Below, one piece after another: positions 26,675 through 35,247 of a stretch of DNA of 64,000 bases. Source of the stretch: Nocardioides sp. HDW12B (GTDB taxonomy: Bacteria; Actinomycetota; Actinomycetes; Propionibacteriales; Nocardioidaceae). The notes below the pieces were generated by a model. The model did no database searches and was not told the DNA's origin. It was given only the letters and a program-made list of their open reading frames with translations. Each line of letters starts with the position of its first letter. Position 1 is the stretch's first letter. Position numbers and translations under genes: made by a program. The DNA lies in NCBI RefSeq assembly GCF_011299595.1, contig NZ_CP049867.1, positions 434,001-498,000 on the forward strand, read 5' to 3'.

Positions 26675-27634
26675 CTACTGCACGAGCACCTGCGCTTCGC
26701 CGACAGCGATCGCGACCGATCGAGTCAGGCCGTTCAGCCGGATGGTCCCGGTCTGCCCAGCCCCGTCCCAGGTGATGACCCAGTCCGAGCTCGCGGTCAC
26801 CGTGTACTTCCCGCCCGACTTAGTGGAGCTGGACTTCGCATAGACGTGCCCGCAGTCGGGTGACTGCTGCTTGCCGTAGGACGCCTTGTAGGGCGTGCCG
26901 GTCGTCGTGCAGATGATCTGGGTGCCGTCTCCCATGTCCCAAGTGATCCTGTGAACCCGCGCCGTCGCCGTGACCGTGACGCCACCCGCGGACGCCGACT
27001 CGGTAATCGGTCCGACCGTGTGACTGTCGGGGTTGGCAGCCCACATCCACACCGGCATGCCGACGATCCCGATGCTGTCCTCTCCAGGCTCAGGTGCGAT
27101 GCCGATGTCGATCGCACGGAGTGCCATCTGCTCGATGGCGATCTGCGCGACCTCGCGCGGCGTCGGCCCTGCCCCGGAGTTCGGTGGCGGGTCGGCGGAC
27201 CAGATCCAGATGAGGAGGTCAGTCTGTGGCTGATAGCAGGTGTAGACCGCGCCGTCACCCGGCTCGTGACCCTGCCAGTTGGGGTCGCCCGCCGGCGGCT
27301 GCGGATCGAGCAGCGAGATGTAGCAGTTGTAGCCGTTGGACCAGTAGCCGTTCTCGCTGGAACAGGGGACCGGTCCGGGCGGGGGCTTGGTGATGCCCTG
27401 ATCGGTCCCATCCCAAGCGCACGCCGCGCCGGTGCCGGTGTCCGTTGGCCCGTCGTCGCCAGGATCGCCCGGATTACCGGGAGTGCCCGGCACCTCGACG
27501 TAGATCAGGCAGACACCAGTCTCGGGGTCCGTGACCTGGCAGACCGGGTCTGCGTAGGACGGGCCGGGGGCAAGAGTGAGTAGACCCGCGGCTGCGAGCG
27601 AGGTGGCGACGACACGAGCTACGAGGCTTCGCAT
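26675..27634 (-). CDS. Secreted PKD-like protein of the Tad/conjugation operon
   Basis: A 319-aa exported protein with a Sec signal peptide (residues ~1-29, ending SYA), a Pro/Gly-rich and Cys-containing middle, and a C-terminal PKD-like Ig domain (WDMGDGTQIICTTTG...). The ATG at 27634 lies inside the end of the lipoprotein gene (16-nt overlap). Similar proteins stand next to Tad genes in actinobacterial mobile elements. An adhesin-like surface role is possible. Confidence 0.65.
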   Translation of the reverse strand: MRSLVARVVATSLAAAGLLTLAPGPSYADPVCQVTDPETGVCLIYVEVPGTPGNPGDPGDDGPTDTGTGAACAWDGTDQGITKPPPGPVPCSSENGYWSNGYNCYISLLDPQPPAGDPNWQGHEPGDGAVYTCYQPQTDLLIWIWSADPPPNSGAGPTPREVAQIAIEQMALRAIDIGIAPEPGEDSIGIVGMPVWMWAANPDSHTVGPITESASAGGVTVTATARVHRITWDMGDGTQIICTTTGTPYKASYGKQQSPDCGHVYAKSSSTKSGGKYTVTASSDWVITWDGAGQTGTIRLNGLTRSVAIAVGEAQVLVQ

Positions 27635-28242
27635 GGCGTGCGCTCGATGTCCTTGCTGGAGGCGACTCGCCATCCCGCGTCGGGATCGGTCTCCCACTCG
27701 TAGTTCGACACAAGGAACTGAATCCACCCGGTGTCGGGTCGATCGAGGCTGATGACCGACTTCTCGTCGGCGTCGACGACATCGACCTTGCTGACGTCGA
27801 AGCAGAGGTCGATCTGGACCGTGGGGACCTTCCCGGCCTTGGGGTCGGAGTTGTCGAGGTTCACCGACTGGACCTCAAGCTCGGCAACCTTCGTTGCGCC
27901 GACTTGGTGGAGCCCCTGCTTCCGTTCCTTCTTGAACAGGTTCTTCTGCGCGGCGAGCTCGGTACTGATCGCGACCTGGTCGAGGAGACTCAGCGGCCTG
28001 CTTGGGTTCTGACGAAGTTGGTTGCGGACGTCGTAGTACTTCCGCAACGTGGCAGACGCCGCCTCGGACGCCAGTTCGGTGTCAGACGGCGGCGTGGCGG
28101 TCGCTGTGGGGGTCGGGGTCGACGAACTCGGGGTGGGACTCGCGTTCGCCGCGGGATCTTGCCCGTCGTTGGCACAGGACGTCATGGCGACCAGTAGCAG
28201 CGCCGCGGCCGCGATTGCCCTTGCTCCTCGTGATGTCGTCAT
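27619..28242 (-). CDS. Lipoprotein, first gene of the minus-strand operon
   Basis: A 207-aa protein with a lipoprotein signal (lipobox VAMTSC, Cys at 23), a Ser/Thr/Pro linker and a soluble domain with a late LVSNYEWETDPDAGWRVAS motif, resembling small NTF2-like folds in actinobacterial mobile elements. It begins the ~22-kb operon, so the operon promoter should lie in 28243-28587. Confidence 0.7.
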   Translation of the reverse strand: MTTSRGARAIAAAALLLVAMTSCANDGQDPAANASPTPSSSTPTPTATATPPSDTELASEAASATLRKYYDVRNQLRQNPSRPLSLLDQVAISTELAAQKNLFKKERKQGLHQVGATKVAELEVQSVNLDNSDPKAGKVPTVQIDLCFDVSKVDVVDADEKSVISLDRPDTGWIQFLVSNYEWETDPDAGWRVASSKDIERTPCEAS

Positions 28243-28587
28243 ACCCGAGCTCCTGACTTCCCTCGCGAGGACGACTCGAGAAGGAAGAAGCCACCGTCCT
28301 GCCGCCCGTTCGGCAGTGCGCAGCCACGCCCTATTGAGTCACTCCTTGGCCCTCGAATGCAACCGTCCTGCACCTGTCGCTCCTGTCCTTGCCGCCGTGT
28401 GCGCGTCCCTGCTGCACAGGTGCTCCTGTCGCTCCGGCGCTGCCACCTCCCCGAGCGCACCCACCTCCTTCGACATACACGTCATGCAGAACGAGGAGGG
28501 CTCTGTGACCCGGGAACTGTGGACAACTCGGCCCGCCGCGGGCTGTGGAATCCGTTGTGCACCTTCACGCCAAGGAGGTGCGTGGCG
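28243..28587. other. Divergent control region, candidate oriT
   Basis: These 345 bp lie between the conjugation operon and the relaxase gene, the usual place for oriT. Visible structure: the perfect palindrome CCTCGCGAGG (28261-28270); the hairpin CTGCCG-N6-CGGCAG (28299-28316); several CTCCTGTC / CACCTGTC-type repeats between about 28370 and 28440; and a CCCGCCGCGGG stretch near 28540. It must also carry both divergent promoters. No nick site can be assigned from sequence alone. Confidence 0.4.
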
Positions 28588-31500
28588 ATGACGGTTTCGA
28601 TGCGCCGCATCAATGCTGGCCGGGGCTACGACTACCTGCTCAAGAGCGTGATCCGAGGGGACCGCAACATTTCCGACCCAAACCCGGTCACGAGGTACTA
28701 CACAGAGGAGGGGACCCCTCCGGGGCGCTGGATGGGATCTGCGCTCCACGCATTCGGCGACGGTGAGATCGAGCGCGGCGACACCGTGACCGCCCAGCAG
28801 CTCTCGCTGCTGATCGGGATGGGGCGTGACCCGGTCACCGGCGATCAGCTGGGGCGGGCGTTCCCGCACTTCCCCAACCTCGCTGCGCGGGTGGCTGCCC
28901 GCGTCGCGGTGCTGAGCCCGGACCTGACCGGAGAGCAGCGAACGGAAGCTGTTGCTCAGATCGAGGTAGAGGAGTCGGCGAACGGCAGACAGGGTGTAGC
29001 CGGGTTCGACTACACCTTCAGCGTTCCCAAGTCCGTCTCCGCTGTGTGGGGCGTGTCCGATGCCGGCACACAAGCCCTGCTCGTGGAGGCCCACCACCAC
29101 GCCGTCGCCGACGTGCTCGACTTCATGGAGCGGGAGGTTTGCGTCACGAGGAGGGGCGTTGCTGCTGGTGACGGCGCGGTGATGCAGGCGGACATCGTCG
29201 GTGTTGCCGCGACGGCATACGACCACTGGGACTCGCGGCTCGGTGACCCGCAGTTGCACACACACGTCGTCCTCTCCAACAAGGTCAAGACCGTGGCGGA
29301 CGGACGCTGGCGCAGCCTGGACGGGCTACCGATGTTCGAGGCCAACGTGGCGATCTCGGAGCACTACAACGCCGTGCTCGCCGACCGGATCACCCGGCTG
29401 TTCGGCATCGAGTGGGAGCGACGCGACCGAGGTCAGGAGCGCAACGCCGCGTGGGAGCTTGCCCTCGTCCCTGAGGCCCTGATCCGTGAATTCTCTGGCC
29501 GGTCCAGCCACATCGACAAGGAGAAGGACCGGCTGATTGAGGAGTACGTCGGCCGCACGGGGCACCGTCCCTCCCCGACGAAGGTCATCCAGTTGCGGGC
29601 CAAGGCGACGCTCGCGACCCGCCCCGAGAAGAAGATCCGGTCGCTTTTCGATCTGACCGAGGAGTGGCGGGGGAGGGCGCAGAGGATTCTCGGGAGGGGT
29701 GCTGTGGAATGGGCGCGCACGGTCACCGCCCCTCCGATCGCCCCTCCAGCGCTCCGAGCCGACGACATCCAGCTCGGCGTGGTCGGCGCGGTCGGCGTCT
29801 CCGTCGTCGGAGCCGTCAGCCAGAAGCGCTCGACCTGGCGGCACTGGAACCTGTGGGCCGAGGCGTCCCGGCAGACGATGGGGTGGCGTTTCGCCACGGC
29901 TGAGGACCGTGAAGCCGTGGTCGGCATGGTTGTCGACGCCGCCAAGCAGGAGTCGCTCGCGGTGACGCCTCCCGAGCTGGCGACCAGCCCCGAGATCTTC
30001 CGCCGTGAGGATGGCACCACCGTCTTTCGGCCCCGTCACTCGGTTGTCTTCACCTCCGAGGCGCTGCTCGCCGCAGAGGACCGGCTGTTGGTGCGCTCGG
30101 CAGACCTCACCGCCCCGGGGGTCCGCCTCGATGTCGTCGAGCGGGTGACCGGCAAGGAACATCTGTTGAGCAGTGAGCAAGCCGAGACACTGGCTCGCAT
30201 CGCCGTGTCCGGGAGGCAGGTCGACCTACTTGTCGGCCCGGCTGGTGCGGGCAAGACCACCGCGATGCACGCCCTGAAGACCGCCTGGACGAAGGCACAC
30301 GGAAAGGGCAGCGTCGTCGGCCTCGCCCCGAGCGCGGTCGCCGCGCAGGTGCTGGCCGAGGACCTGGGGATCGGGTGTGAGAACACCGCCAAGTGGCTCC
30401 ACGAGTTCGACCGTGGACGAGCGCGTTTCCGGAAGGGGCAGCTCATCATCATCGACGAGGCCACCCTGGCCGGCACGCTCACCCTTGACCGGCTCACGGG
30501 GCTGGCGGCCGACGCCGGTGCGAAGGTGCTGCTGGTCGGCGACTGGGCGCAGCTCCAGTCGGTCGACGCAGGAGGGGCATTCACGCTCCTCGCCTCCATT
30601 CGTCCCGACACCCCCGAGCTGACCGAGGTGCGACGGTTCACCTACGAGTGGGAGAAGACCGCGTCGCTCGCCCTCCGCTTCGGACACCCCGAGGTCATCG
30701 GCACCTACCTCCACCACGACCGGGTCCGCGAGGGCACGACCGAGGAGATGATGGATGCCGCCTTTCTGGCCTGGGCGGCCGACGTCCGTGCCGGGCGGTC
30801 GGCGATCCTCGTCGCCGAGGCGGCGGAAACCGTGAAGGTCCTCAACCGGCGTGCCAGGGCCGATCGCATCGTCGGAGGCGGCCCGGCGGGCAGCATCGAG
30901 GTGAACCTCGCGGACGGCACGCAGGTGTCCGAGGGCGACCTTGTCATCACGCGCAAGAACGACCGTAGACTCCGAACCCTGCGCGGCGGCTGGGTGCGCA
31001 ACGGCGACCGCTGGCGAGCCGCCCATGTCGCGAAGGACGGCTCGATGCAGGTCCAGCGCGTCGGCGTCGCACTCGGGGGGTCGGTGACCCTGCCCGCGGC
31101 GTACGTCGCCGAGCACGTCGACCTCGGCTATGCGGTCACGGCTCACCGTGCCCAAGGCATCACGGTCGACACATCCCACGTCGTGGTGTCCGGCACCACC
31201 ACGCGGGAGAACCTCTACGTGTCGATGACGCGCGGCCGGGAGTCGAACACCGCGTATGTCGCGCTCGACAAGCCCGACGAGAGGCACTCTCCACCGGAGC
31301 CTGACGAGGTAAGCGCCCGCACCGTGCTCTACGGCGTGCTCCAGCACTCTGGCGCGGAGTGCTCGGCGCACCAGATGATCGTCGACGAGCAGGAGCGCTG
31401 GTCGTCCATCGCCCAGTTCGCTGCCGAGTACGAGACCATCGCGGCAGCCGCCCAGCGCGACCGGTGGATCAGGTTGTTGGAGCGCAGCGGGCTCACTGAC

Positions 31501-32118
31501 GCCCAGGTCGAGGCGGTGCTGACCTCCGCGTCGTTCGGCCCACTGACCGCCGAGCTGCGGCGTGCCGAATCGAACCATCACGACGTCGACCGGCTGCTGC
31601 CGGCCCTCGTGCGTCGTCGGTCGTTCGACGACGCCGAGGACATCGGCGCGGTGCTGATCAGCCGACTCCAGGAGGCAGCGCGGCCGAGGCAGGGCAGGCG
31701 CCGTCCTGACCCCAAGCTGGTCGTCGGGTTGATTCCTGTCGCCGACGGACCGATGAGCCTCGACATGGAGAAGGCCCTCACCGAGCGGCACGACCTGATG
31801 GAGTCCCGGGCGCTCACGCTGGCCGACCAGGCGGTCGAGTCGAAAGCGCGGTGGCTCAAGCGGCTCGGCACGCCACCCAGATCCGATGCCGCCCGCCGGC
31901 GCTGGCTTCACGAGGTCCGGACCGTGGCCGCCTACCGCGACCGCTACGGGGCTGAGGAGCGCAGCGCCCTCGGCGAGCCCCGCAGCGAGGCCCAGAAGCT
32001 CGACGCCGCCCGCGCCGAGCAGGCGATCACGCGTGCACGAGCAATCCGCGAGGAGGCTGCTGCCGCGGAGGAGGGGCGTAGCCGGGCGGTCGAGCAGGGT
32101 GGGCGGGCGATCGGTTAG
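28588..32118 (+). CDS. MobF-type relaxase/helicase (TrwC/TraI-like)
   Basis: A 1176-aa relaxase. The N-terminal TrwC domain has Tyr14/Tyr16 in GRGYDYLLKSV (catalytic tyrosines) and the metal-binding His motif QLHTHVVLSNKV (His224, His226). The C-terminal half is a RecD-like helicase with Walker A GPAGAGKTT (550-558), Walker B IIIDEA (Asp623, Glu624) and the late YAVTAHRAQGITVD motif. An ideal SD (AAGGAGGTG) sits about 7 nt before the ATG at 28588. It nicks oriT and unwinds the strand for transfer. Confidence 0.92.
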   Translation: MTVSMRRINAGRGYDYLLKSVIRGDRNISDPNPVTRYYTEEGTPPGRWMGSALHAFGDGEIERGDTVTAQQLSLLIGMGRDPVTGDQLGRAFPHFPNLAARVAARVAVLSPDLTGEQRTEAVAQIEVEESANGRQGVAGFDYTFSVPKSVSAVWGVSDAGTQALLVEAHHHAVADVLDFMEREVCVTRRGVAAGDGAVMQADIVGVAATAYDHWDSRLGDPQLHTHVVLSNKVKTVADGRWRSLDGLPMFEANVAISEHYNAVLADRITRLFGIEWERRDRGQERNAAWELALVPEALIREFSGRSSHIDKEKDRLIEEYVGRTGHRPSPTKVIQLRAKATLATRPEKKIRSLFDLTEEWRGRAQRILGRGAVEWARTVTAPPIAPPALRADDIQLGVVGAVGVSVVGAVSQKRSTWRHWNLWAEASRQTMGWRFATAEDREAVVGMVVDAAKQESLAVTPPELATSPEIFRREDGTTVFRPRHSVVFTSEALLAAEDRLLVRSADLTAPGVRLDVVERVTGKEHLLSSEQAETLARIAVSGRQVDLLVGPAGAGKTTAMHALKTAWTKAHGKGSVVGLAPSAVAAQVLAEDLGIGCENTAKWLHEFDRGRARFRKGQLIIIDEATLAGTLTLDRLTGLAADAGAKVLLVGDWAQLQSVDAGGAFTLLASIRPDTPELTEVRRFTYEWEKTASLALRFGHPEVIGTYLHHDRVREGTTEEMMDAAFLAWAADVRAGRSAILVAEAAETVKVLNRRARADRIVGGGPAGSIEVNLADGTQVSEGDLVITRKNDRRLRTLRGGWVRNGDRWRAAHVAKDGSMQVQRVGVALGGSVTLPAAYVAEHVDLGYAVTAHRAQGITVDTSHVVVSGTTTRENLYVSMTRGRESNTAYVALDKPDERHSPPEPDEVSARTVLYGVLQHSGAECSAHQMIVDEQERWSSIAQFAAEYETIAAAAQRDRWIRLLERSGLTDAQVEAVLTSASFGPLTAELRRAESNHHDVDRLLPALVRRRSFDDAEDIGAVLISRLQEAARPRQGRRRPDPKLVVGLIPVADGPMSLDMEKALTERHDLMESRALTLADQAVESKARWLKRLGTPPRSDAARRRWLHEVRTVAAYRDRYGAEERSALGEPRSEAQKLDAARAEQAITRARAIREEAAAAEEGRSRAVEQGGRAIG

Positions 32119-32151
32119 GGCTCCACAGGGTGAAGCGCTGGCCACTTCCCC

Positions 32152-32180
32152 ACAGGAGGGCGCGGCTGCGCCCCTCCTGT
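32152..32180 (+). terminator. Strong hairpin after the relaxase gene
   Basis: ACAGGAGGGCGC and GCGCCCCTCCTGT form a 12-bp stem with one bulged C and a 4-nt loop, 34 nt past the relaxase stop. There is no T tract. It contains the CGCCCCTC 8-mer that is enriched in this element, so it could also be a protein site. Confidence 0.45.
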
Positions 32181-32229
32181 CGGCGGTCGGACGTATGGGT
32201 GGGAGTGAGCCGACCCGAAGGAGCCCATC

Positions 32230-32577
32230 ATGCTCAGCGCGTGCTTCCGCCTCGCCGCCGCGATCCACGGCCACCTGGCCTTCCACATGCCCAGCAACCG
32301 AGCAGTCGACTGGCTGCGTACCCCGTGCGGCCTCAAATGGGCTGTCCCCGTCGCGCTCGTTGCCACGCCGACTTACCTGTTCGCGATGAGTGTCTGCACA
32401 GTCGTCATCCAGCGCGGCGGCCCGGGCTATCTCAACGTGCTGGTGATGCTGTTCGCCTGGAATGCACTTAAGTTCGTTGTGATCGGCATGCTGAGCCCGG
32501 CCATGCAGTTGCGAAGCTTCGTTCAGGGGCGGGCCGACTCCGATCACCAGGGAATGATGCGATCCACGGTCAGGTAG
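32230..32577 (+). CDS. Small conserved membrane protein
   Basis: A 115-aa protein with two membrane helices (about 39-58 and 68-92) and the pattern TPCGLKWAVPVALVATPTYL...GGPGYLNVLVMLFAWNALKF. From memory, close relatives in actinobacterial mobile elements are named sulfate permease, but the protein is far too small for a transporter of that kind. AAGGAG lies 6 nt before the ATG. It follows the relaxase on the same strand. Function unknown. Confidence 0.65.
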   Translation: MLSACFRLAAAIHGHLAFHMPSNRAVDWLRTPCGLKWAVPVALVATPTYLFAMSVCTVVIQRGGPGYLNVLVMLFAWNALKFVVIGMLSPAMQLRSFVQGRADSDHQGMMRSTVR

Positions 32578-32978
32578 ATCTCGCGCAGCAGCTCGCAATC
32601 GTCCGCGAGGCCCGCAACAGCTGTGCGCTGGATGTTCAGGACCTGGTCCGCGTTGACCGATTCGGACGGCGTCAGGTGCAGTTCCGACGTCACCCTGTCT
32701 GCCCAATAGGCCTTCCAGTCGCCGTTGTGGGCGCCGCTGCCCGGATCCACCGCCTTGGCAATGGCTTCCTCGGGCGTCTTGCCTGGCAGGTAGCCGAGAT
32801 GTTGGTGTGCCCAGTTGATGCAGGCATGCAGGTTCTCCGGGTCTCGGCCGCCGCCCGAATCGGAATGGAGGTGTGGCGGGGTCTTGTGGAATTCCTCCGA
32901 CCAGAGCTCGACGCGTTGCCGTAGCGCCCGTTCGTGATGGGCAAGTCGTCCGACCGGCGCCCCTGGCGGCGTCTGGGT
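32544..32978 (-). pseudogene. N-terminally broken gene of unknown function
   Basis: From 32978 down to the stop at 32544 one minus-strand frame stays open for 144 codons and reads as a real protein (…LHACINWAHQHLGYLPGKTPEEA…TAVAGLADDCELLREIYLTV…), but it has an in-frame TAG just upstream and no ATG, GTG or TTG before the GTG at 32750, deep inside the protein-like part. The frame probably lost its start by a frameshift or truncation. Its 3' end runs antisense into the small membrane protein gene. I do not recognise the family. Confidence 0.5.
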
Positions 32979-33208
32979 CTATTCCTGATGAATCCGGGAT
33001 TCACGAACCGTGATTCAACGCGACGACCGCGTGCGCACGCGAACCCACCTCTCCCTCGGCTTCGTAACTCATCGCAGTTTGTCGCAGGGTAGTCGCACTA
33101 TGGCCTTGCAGGGTTATGTACGAAACCAGAACCCACGACGTGCTACGAGGCGAGGCCACCATCCTGTGGCGACGCACTCACCCCGGGGTCCGGCGTACCG
33201 TGTTAGCC

Positions 33209-34228
33209 ATGAGTACGAAGTCGAGCCGGACGCGCAAGTCGTCCTCCGTCGCCGTTGCGGGCGCCGCAGTGACGACCGTGTCCCGGCACAGCGTCGACCC
33301 CACGAAGGTCGCGACGCCCGACTCGGCGCGAGAAGACATGGTGCGCTTCACCGGCGCCGAGTACACCGTCGTCCGCCACGTCTTCGTCCAGAAGCACAGC
33401 GGCAGCGACCGCTCGTCGACCCTCGCAGCGATCTGCAAGAACAAGAAGAAGCGGGCACTCATCCTCTACCTGATGCTGCTCACGCTGTGGAAGCCCGACC
33501 GTGATCCGCTCCGATCCGAGGTCTGGCTCCGTCTCGTGACCGTGACCGGCGGTTCCCTGACGTGGTCGCATTCCAGCCTCTCGGAGGCGTGGAGCAACCT
33601 CGTCGACATGGGCCTCGTCGACCGCACGAGGGTCCGGCGCATGGCACACGTCGTACCGCGGCGCGAGGACACCAAGTCGGACTACAAACGTCCGAACGGC
33701 CAGAAGAGGATCGATCGCTACTTCCAACTGCCCGGAGCGTTCTGGACCGAGAAGTGGTTTGACGCCCTGTCTCTCCCGGGGCTGTGCATGCTGCTGCTGC
33801 TCCTGAAGGAGACCAACGACAACGACGCCAAGTTCCACGTCACCCACAAGCAGGTCGAGGAGTGGTACGGAATCTCCGCCTCGTCGGCGGCCAAAGGCTT
33901 CACCGAACTGGAGGACCTCGGACTCGTCTCCGTCCGCCGCGATCAGATCAAGGCCGGATTGGCTCTCAAGGGCTACACCTATCACCTCTACTACAGCCTC
34001 AACGGTGACTTCAGCACGGCTTCCCGTTCGGCGGCGCGAACCGCCGCGAAGAAGGGGGCCCAGGACCGCGCCGCGGTGACGCCGAAGTCGAAGTCGAAGT
34101 CGACCAGCTCGGGCGCGAAGAAGGGGCCGGGCAACCGCTCCGCCACCAAGCCAGCCAAGAAGGGGTCGACGGGGAAGCGGTCCTCGACCCGCGCACCCAA
34201 AAGCGGCTTGAAGAAGCCGAAGGGGTGA
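33209..34228 (+). CDS. Winged-helix-like element protein with basic tail
   Basis: A 339-aa protein. The centre (about 130-270) looks like two winged-helix units, e.g. FHVTHKQVEEWYGISASSAAKGFTELEDLGLVSV, the kind found in plasmid replication initiators and regulators. The last ~65 residues are a Lys/Ser/Ala-rich tail resembling a histone-like DNA-binding arm. The ATG at 33209 is chosen because the upstream open frame is low quality. It could be a replication or copy-control protein (inference). Confidence 0.55.
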   Translation: MSTKSSRTRKSSSVAVAGAAVTTVSRHSVDPTKVATPDSAREDMVRFTGAEYTVVRHVFVQKHSGSDRSSTLAAICKNKKKRALILYLMLLTLWKPDRDPLRSEVWLRLVTVTGGSLTWSHSSLSEAWSNLVDMGLVDRTRVRRMAHVVPRREDTKSDYKRPNGQKRIDRYFQLPGAFWTEKWFDALSLPGLCMLLLLLKETNDNDAKFHVTHKQVEEWYGISASSAAKGFTELEDLGLVSVRRDQIKAGLALKGYTYHLYYSLNGDFSTASRSAARTAAKKGAQDRAAVTPKSKSKSTSSGAKKGPGNRSATKPAKKGSTGKRSSTRAPKSGLKKPKG

Positions 34229-34232
34229 CGTG

Positions 34233-34382
34233 ATGTTGCAGATCGTCAGGGCGAGTCCCGCCTGCTGGAAAACGATCCGGGTCGCCATCGAGGGCGGATG
34301 GGGCACGACCCTGCGCTTGATCGCCATCTTCACAGTCTTTGCCGCCTGCGTAATCGCAGTCCTGTATGCCGCACCGCTGTAA
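34233..34382 (+). CDS. Tiny single-pass membrane protein (49 aa)
   Basis: A 49-aa ORF starts 4 nt after the winged-helix gene ends (GTGACGTGATG junction) and encodes a short amphipathic N-terminus followed by one membrane helix (about residues 28-47, IAIFTVFAACVIAVLYAA). The tight spacing argues for translational coupling. No family is recognised. Confidence 0.45.
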   Translation: MLQIVRASPACWKTIRVAIEGGWGTTLRLIAIFTVFAACVIAVLYAAPL

Positions 34383-34561
34383 CCGTCGCGAAGGCCCACG
34401 GGGTGCGGTGAGACGACAGCGAAGCGCAAGTGGACCCGCTGAACGCCGGCCCACTGCTTGGCCGGCGCGGGTGGGTCATACCGCCGCCTCTCGAGGCCCG
34501 GACCTGCTTGTCGGTGCGTAGCGGGCTCTGGGCGATCCTCGTAGACCGGCCAGCGCGTGGC

Positions 34562-35245
34562 ATGGATGATGGCTATGTGACTCCGACCAGCGTGTTCAAC
34601 GGGTGCTACGACGCGAACCGCGCCGCCGCGCTCTCTGGCGTACCCAAGTCGACCATCTACTGGTGGGCCCGCCAAGGAATCGTGGTCCCGAGTGTTTCGC
34701 CGGTCCAGGAGAAGCTGTGGTCCTTCGGCGACCTGATGACCCTGCGTATCGTCCACTGGCTGCGTCACGAGAAGGCCGGGGCCGACATCAAAGCCAGCCC
34801 GATGCCGATGGTTCGCCAAGCTCTAGCCTTGCTCGACGAGTACGACCTCGACCTTTGGGACGCCGCTGAAGGCCGCAGCCCCATCCTGGTCGACCCCCGC
34901 GGCCGAATCTTCGTCCGCCTCCACGAGGACGTGGTCGACCTTCATGGCGCCCACGCACTTCCCAAACTCCAGACTTGGGGTCTGACGGAGGCGTTCACCA
35001 TCGACGGCGAAGTCAAGGGCCCGGACCTGCTCGCGCCACGCGCGAACCTGCGCATCATCCCGGGAAAGGTTTCCGGCGAGCCGCATGTGGTCGACACCCG
35101 CATTACCTCGCTCGCTTTGGCCTCACTGTCGCGGGACGGGTTCTCGACGGGGCAGATCGCCGCCATGTACGACTTGTCCGAGCACGTCGTCGATGACGCT
35201 GTCAGCCTCGAGAAACAGCTAGGCACCCTTGAGTTCGCCGCCTGA
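34562..35245 (+). CDS. DUF433-type antitoxin with N-terminal HTH
   Basis: The 227-aa product has an N-terminal MerR-like helix-turn-helix (YDANRAAALSGVPKSTIYWWARQG) and a C-terminal DUF433-like domain (VSGEPHVVDTRITSLALASLSRDGFSTGQIAAMYDLSEHVVDDAVSLE). This combination is a known antitoxin architecture. The next gene, 2 bp downstream, is the matching PIN-like toxin. Likely autoregulated through the HTH. The ATG at 34562 is preferred over the longer frame. Confidence 0.75.
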   Translation: MDDGYVTPTSVFNGCYDANRAAALSGVPKSTIYWWARQGIVVPSVSPVQEKLWSFGDLMTLRIVHWLRHEKAGADIKASPMPMVRQALALLDEYDLDLWDAAEGRSPILVDPRGRIFVRLHEDVVDLHGAHALPKLQTWGLTEAFTIDGEVKGPDLLAPRANLRIIPGKVSGEPHVVDTRITSLALASLSRDGFSTGQIAAMYDLSEHVVDDAVSLEKQLGTLEFAA

Positions 35246-35247
35246 CC

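Noticed and set aside
30226-32706. An 826-codon minus-strand open frame opposite the relaxase gene
   Set aside because: The plus-strand frame shows relaxase and helicase motifs with an ideal SD; the antisense frame has no motifs.
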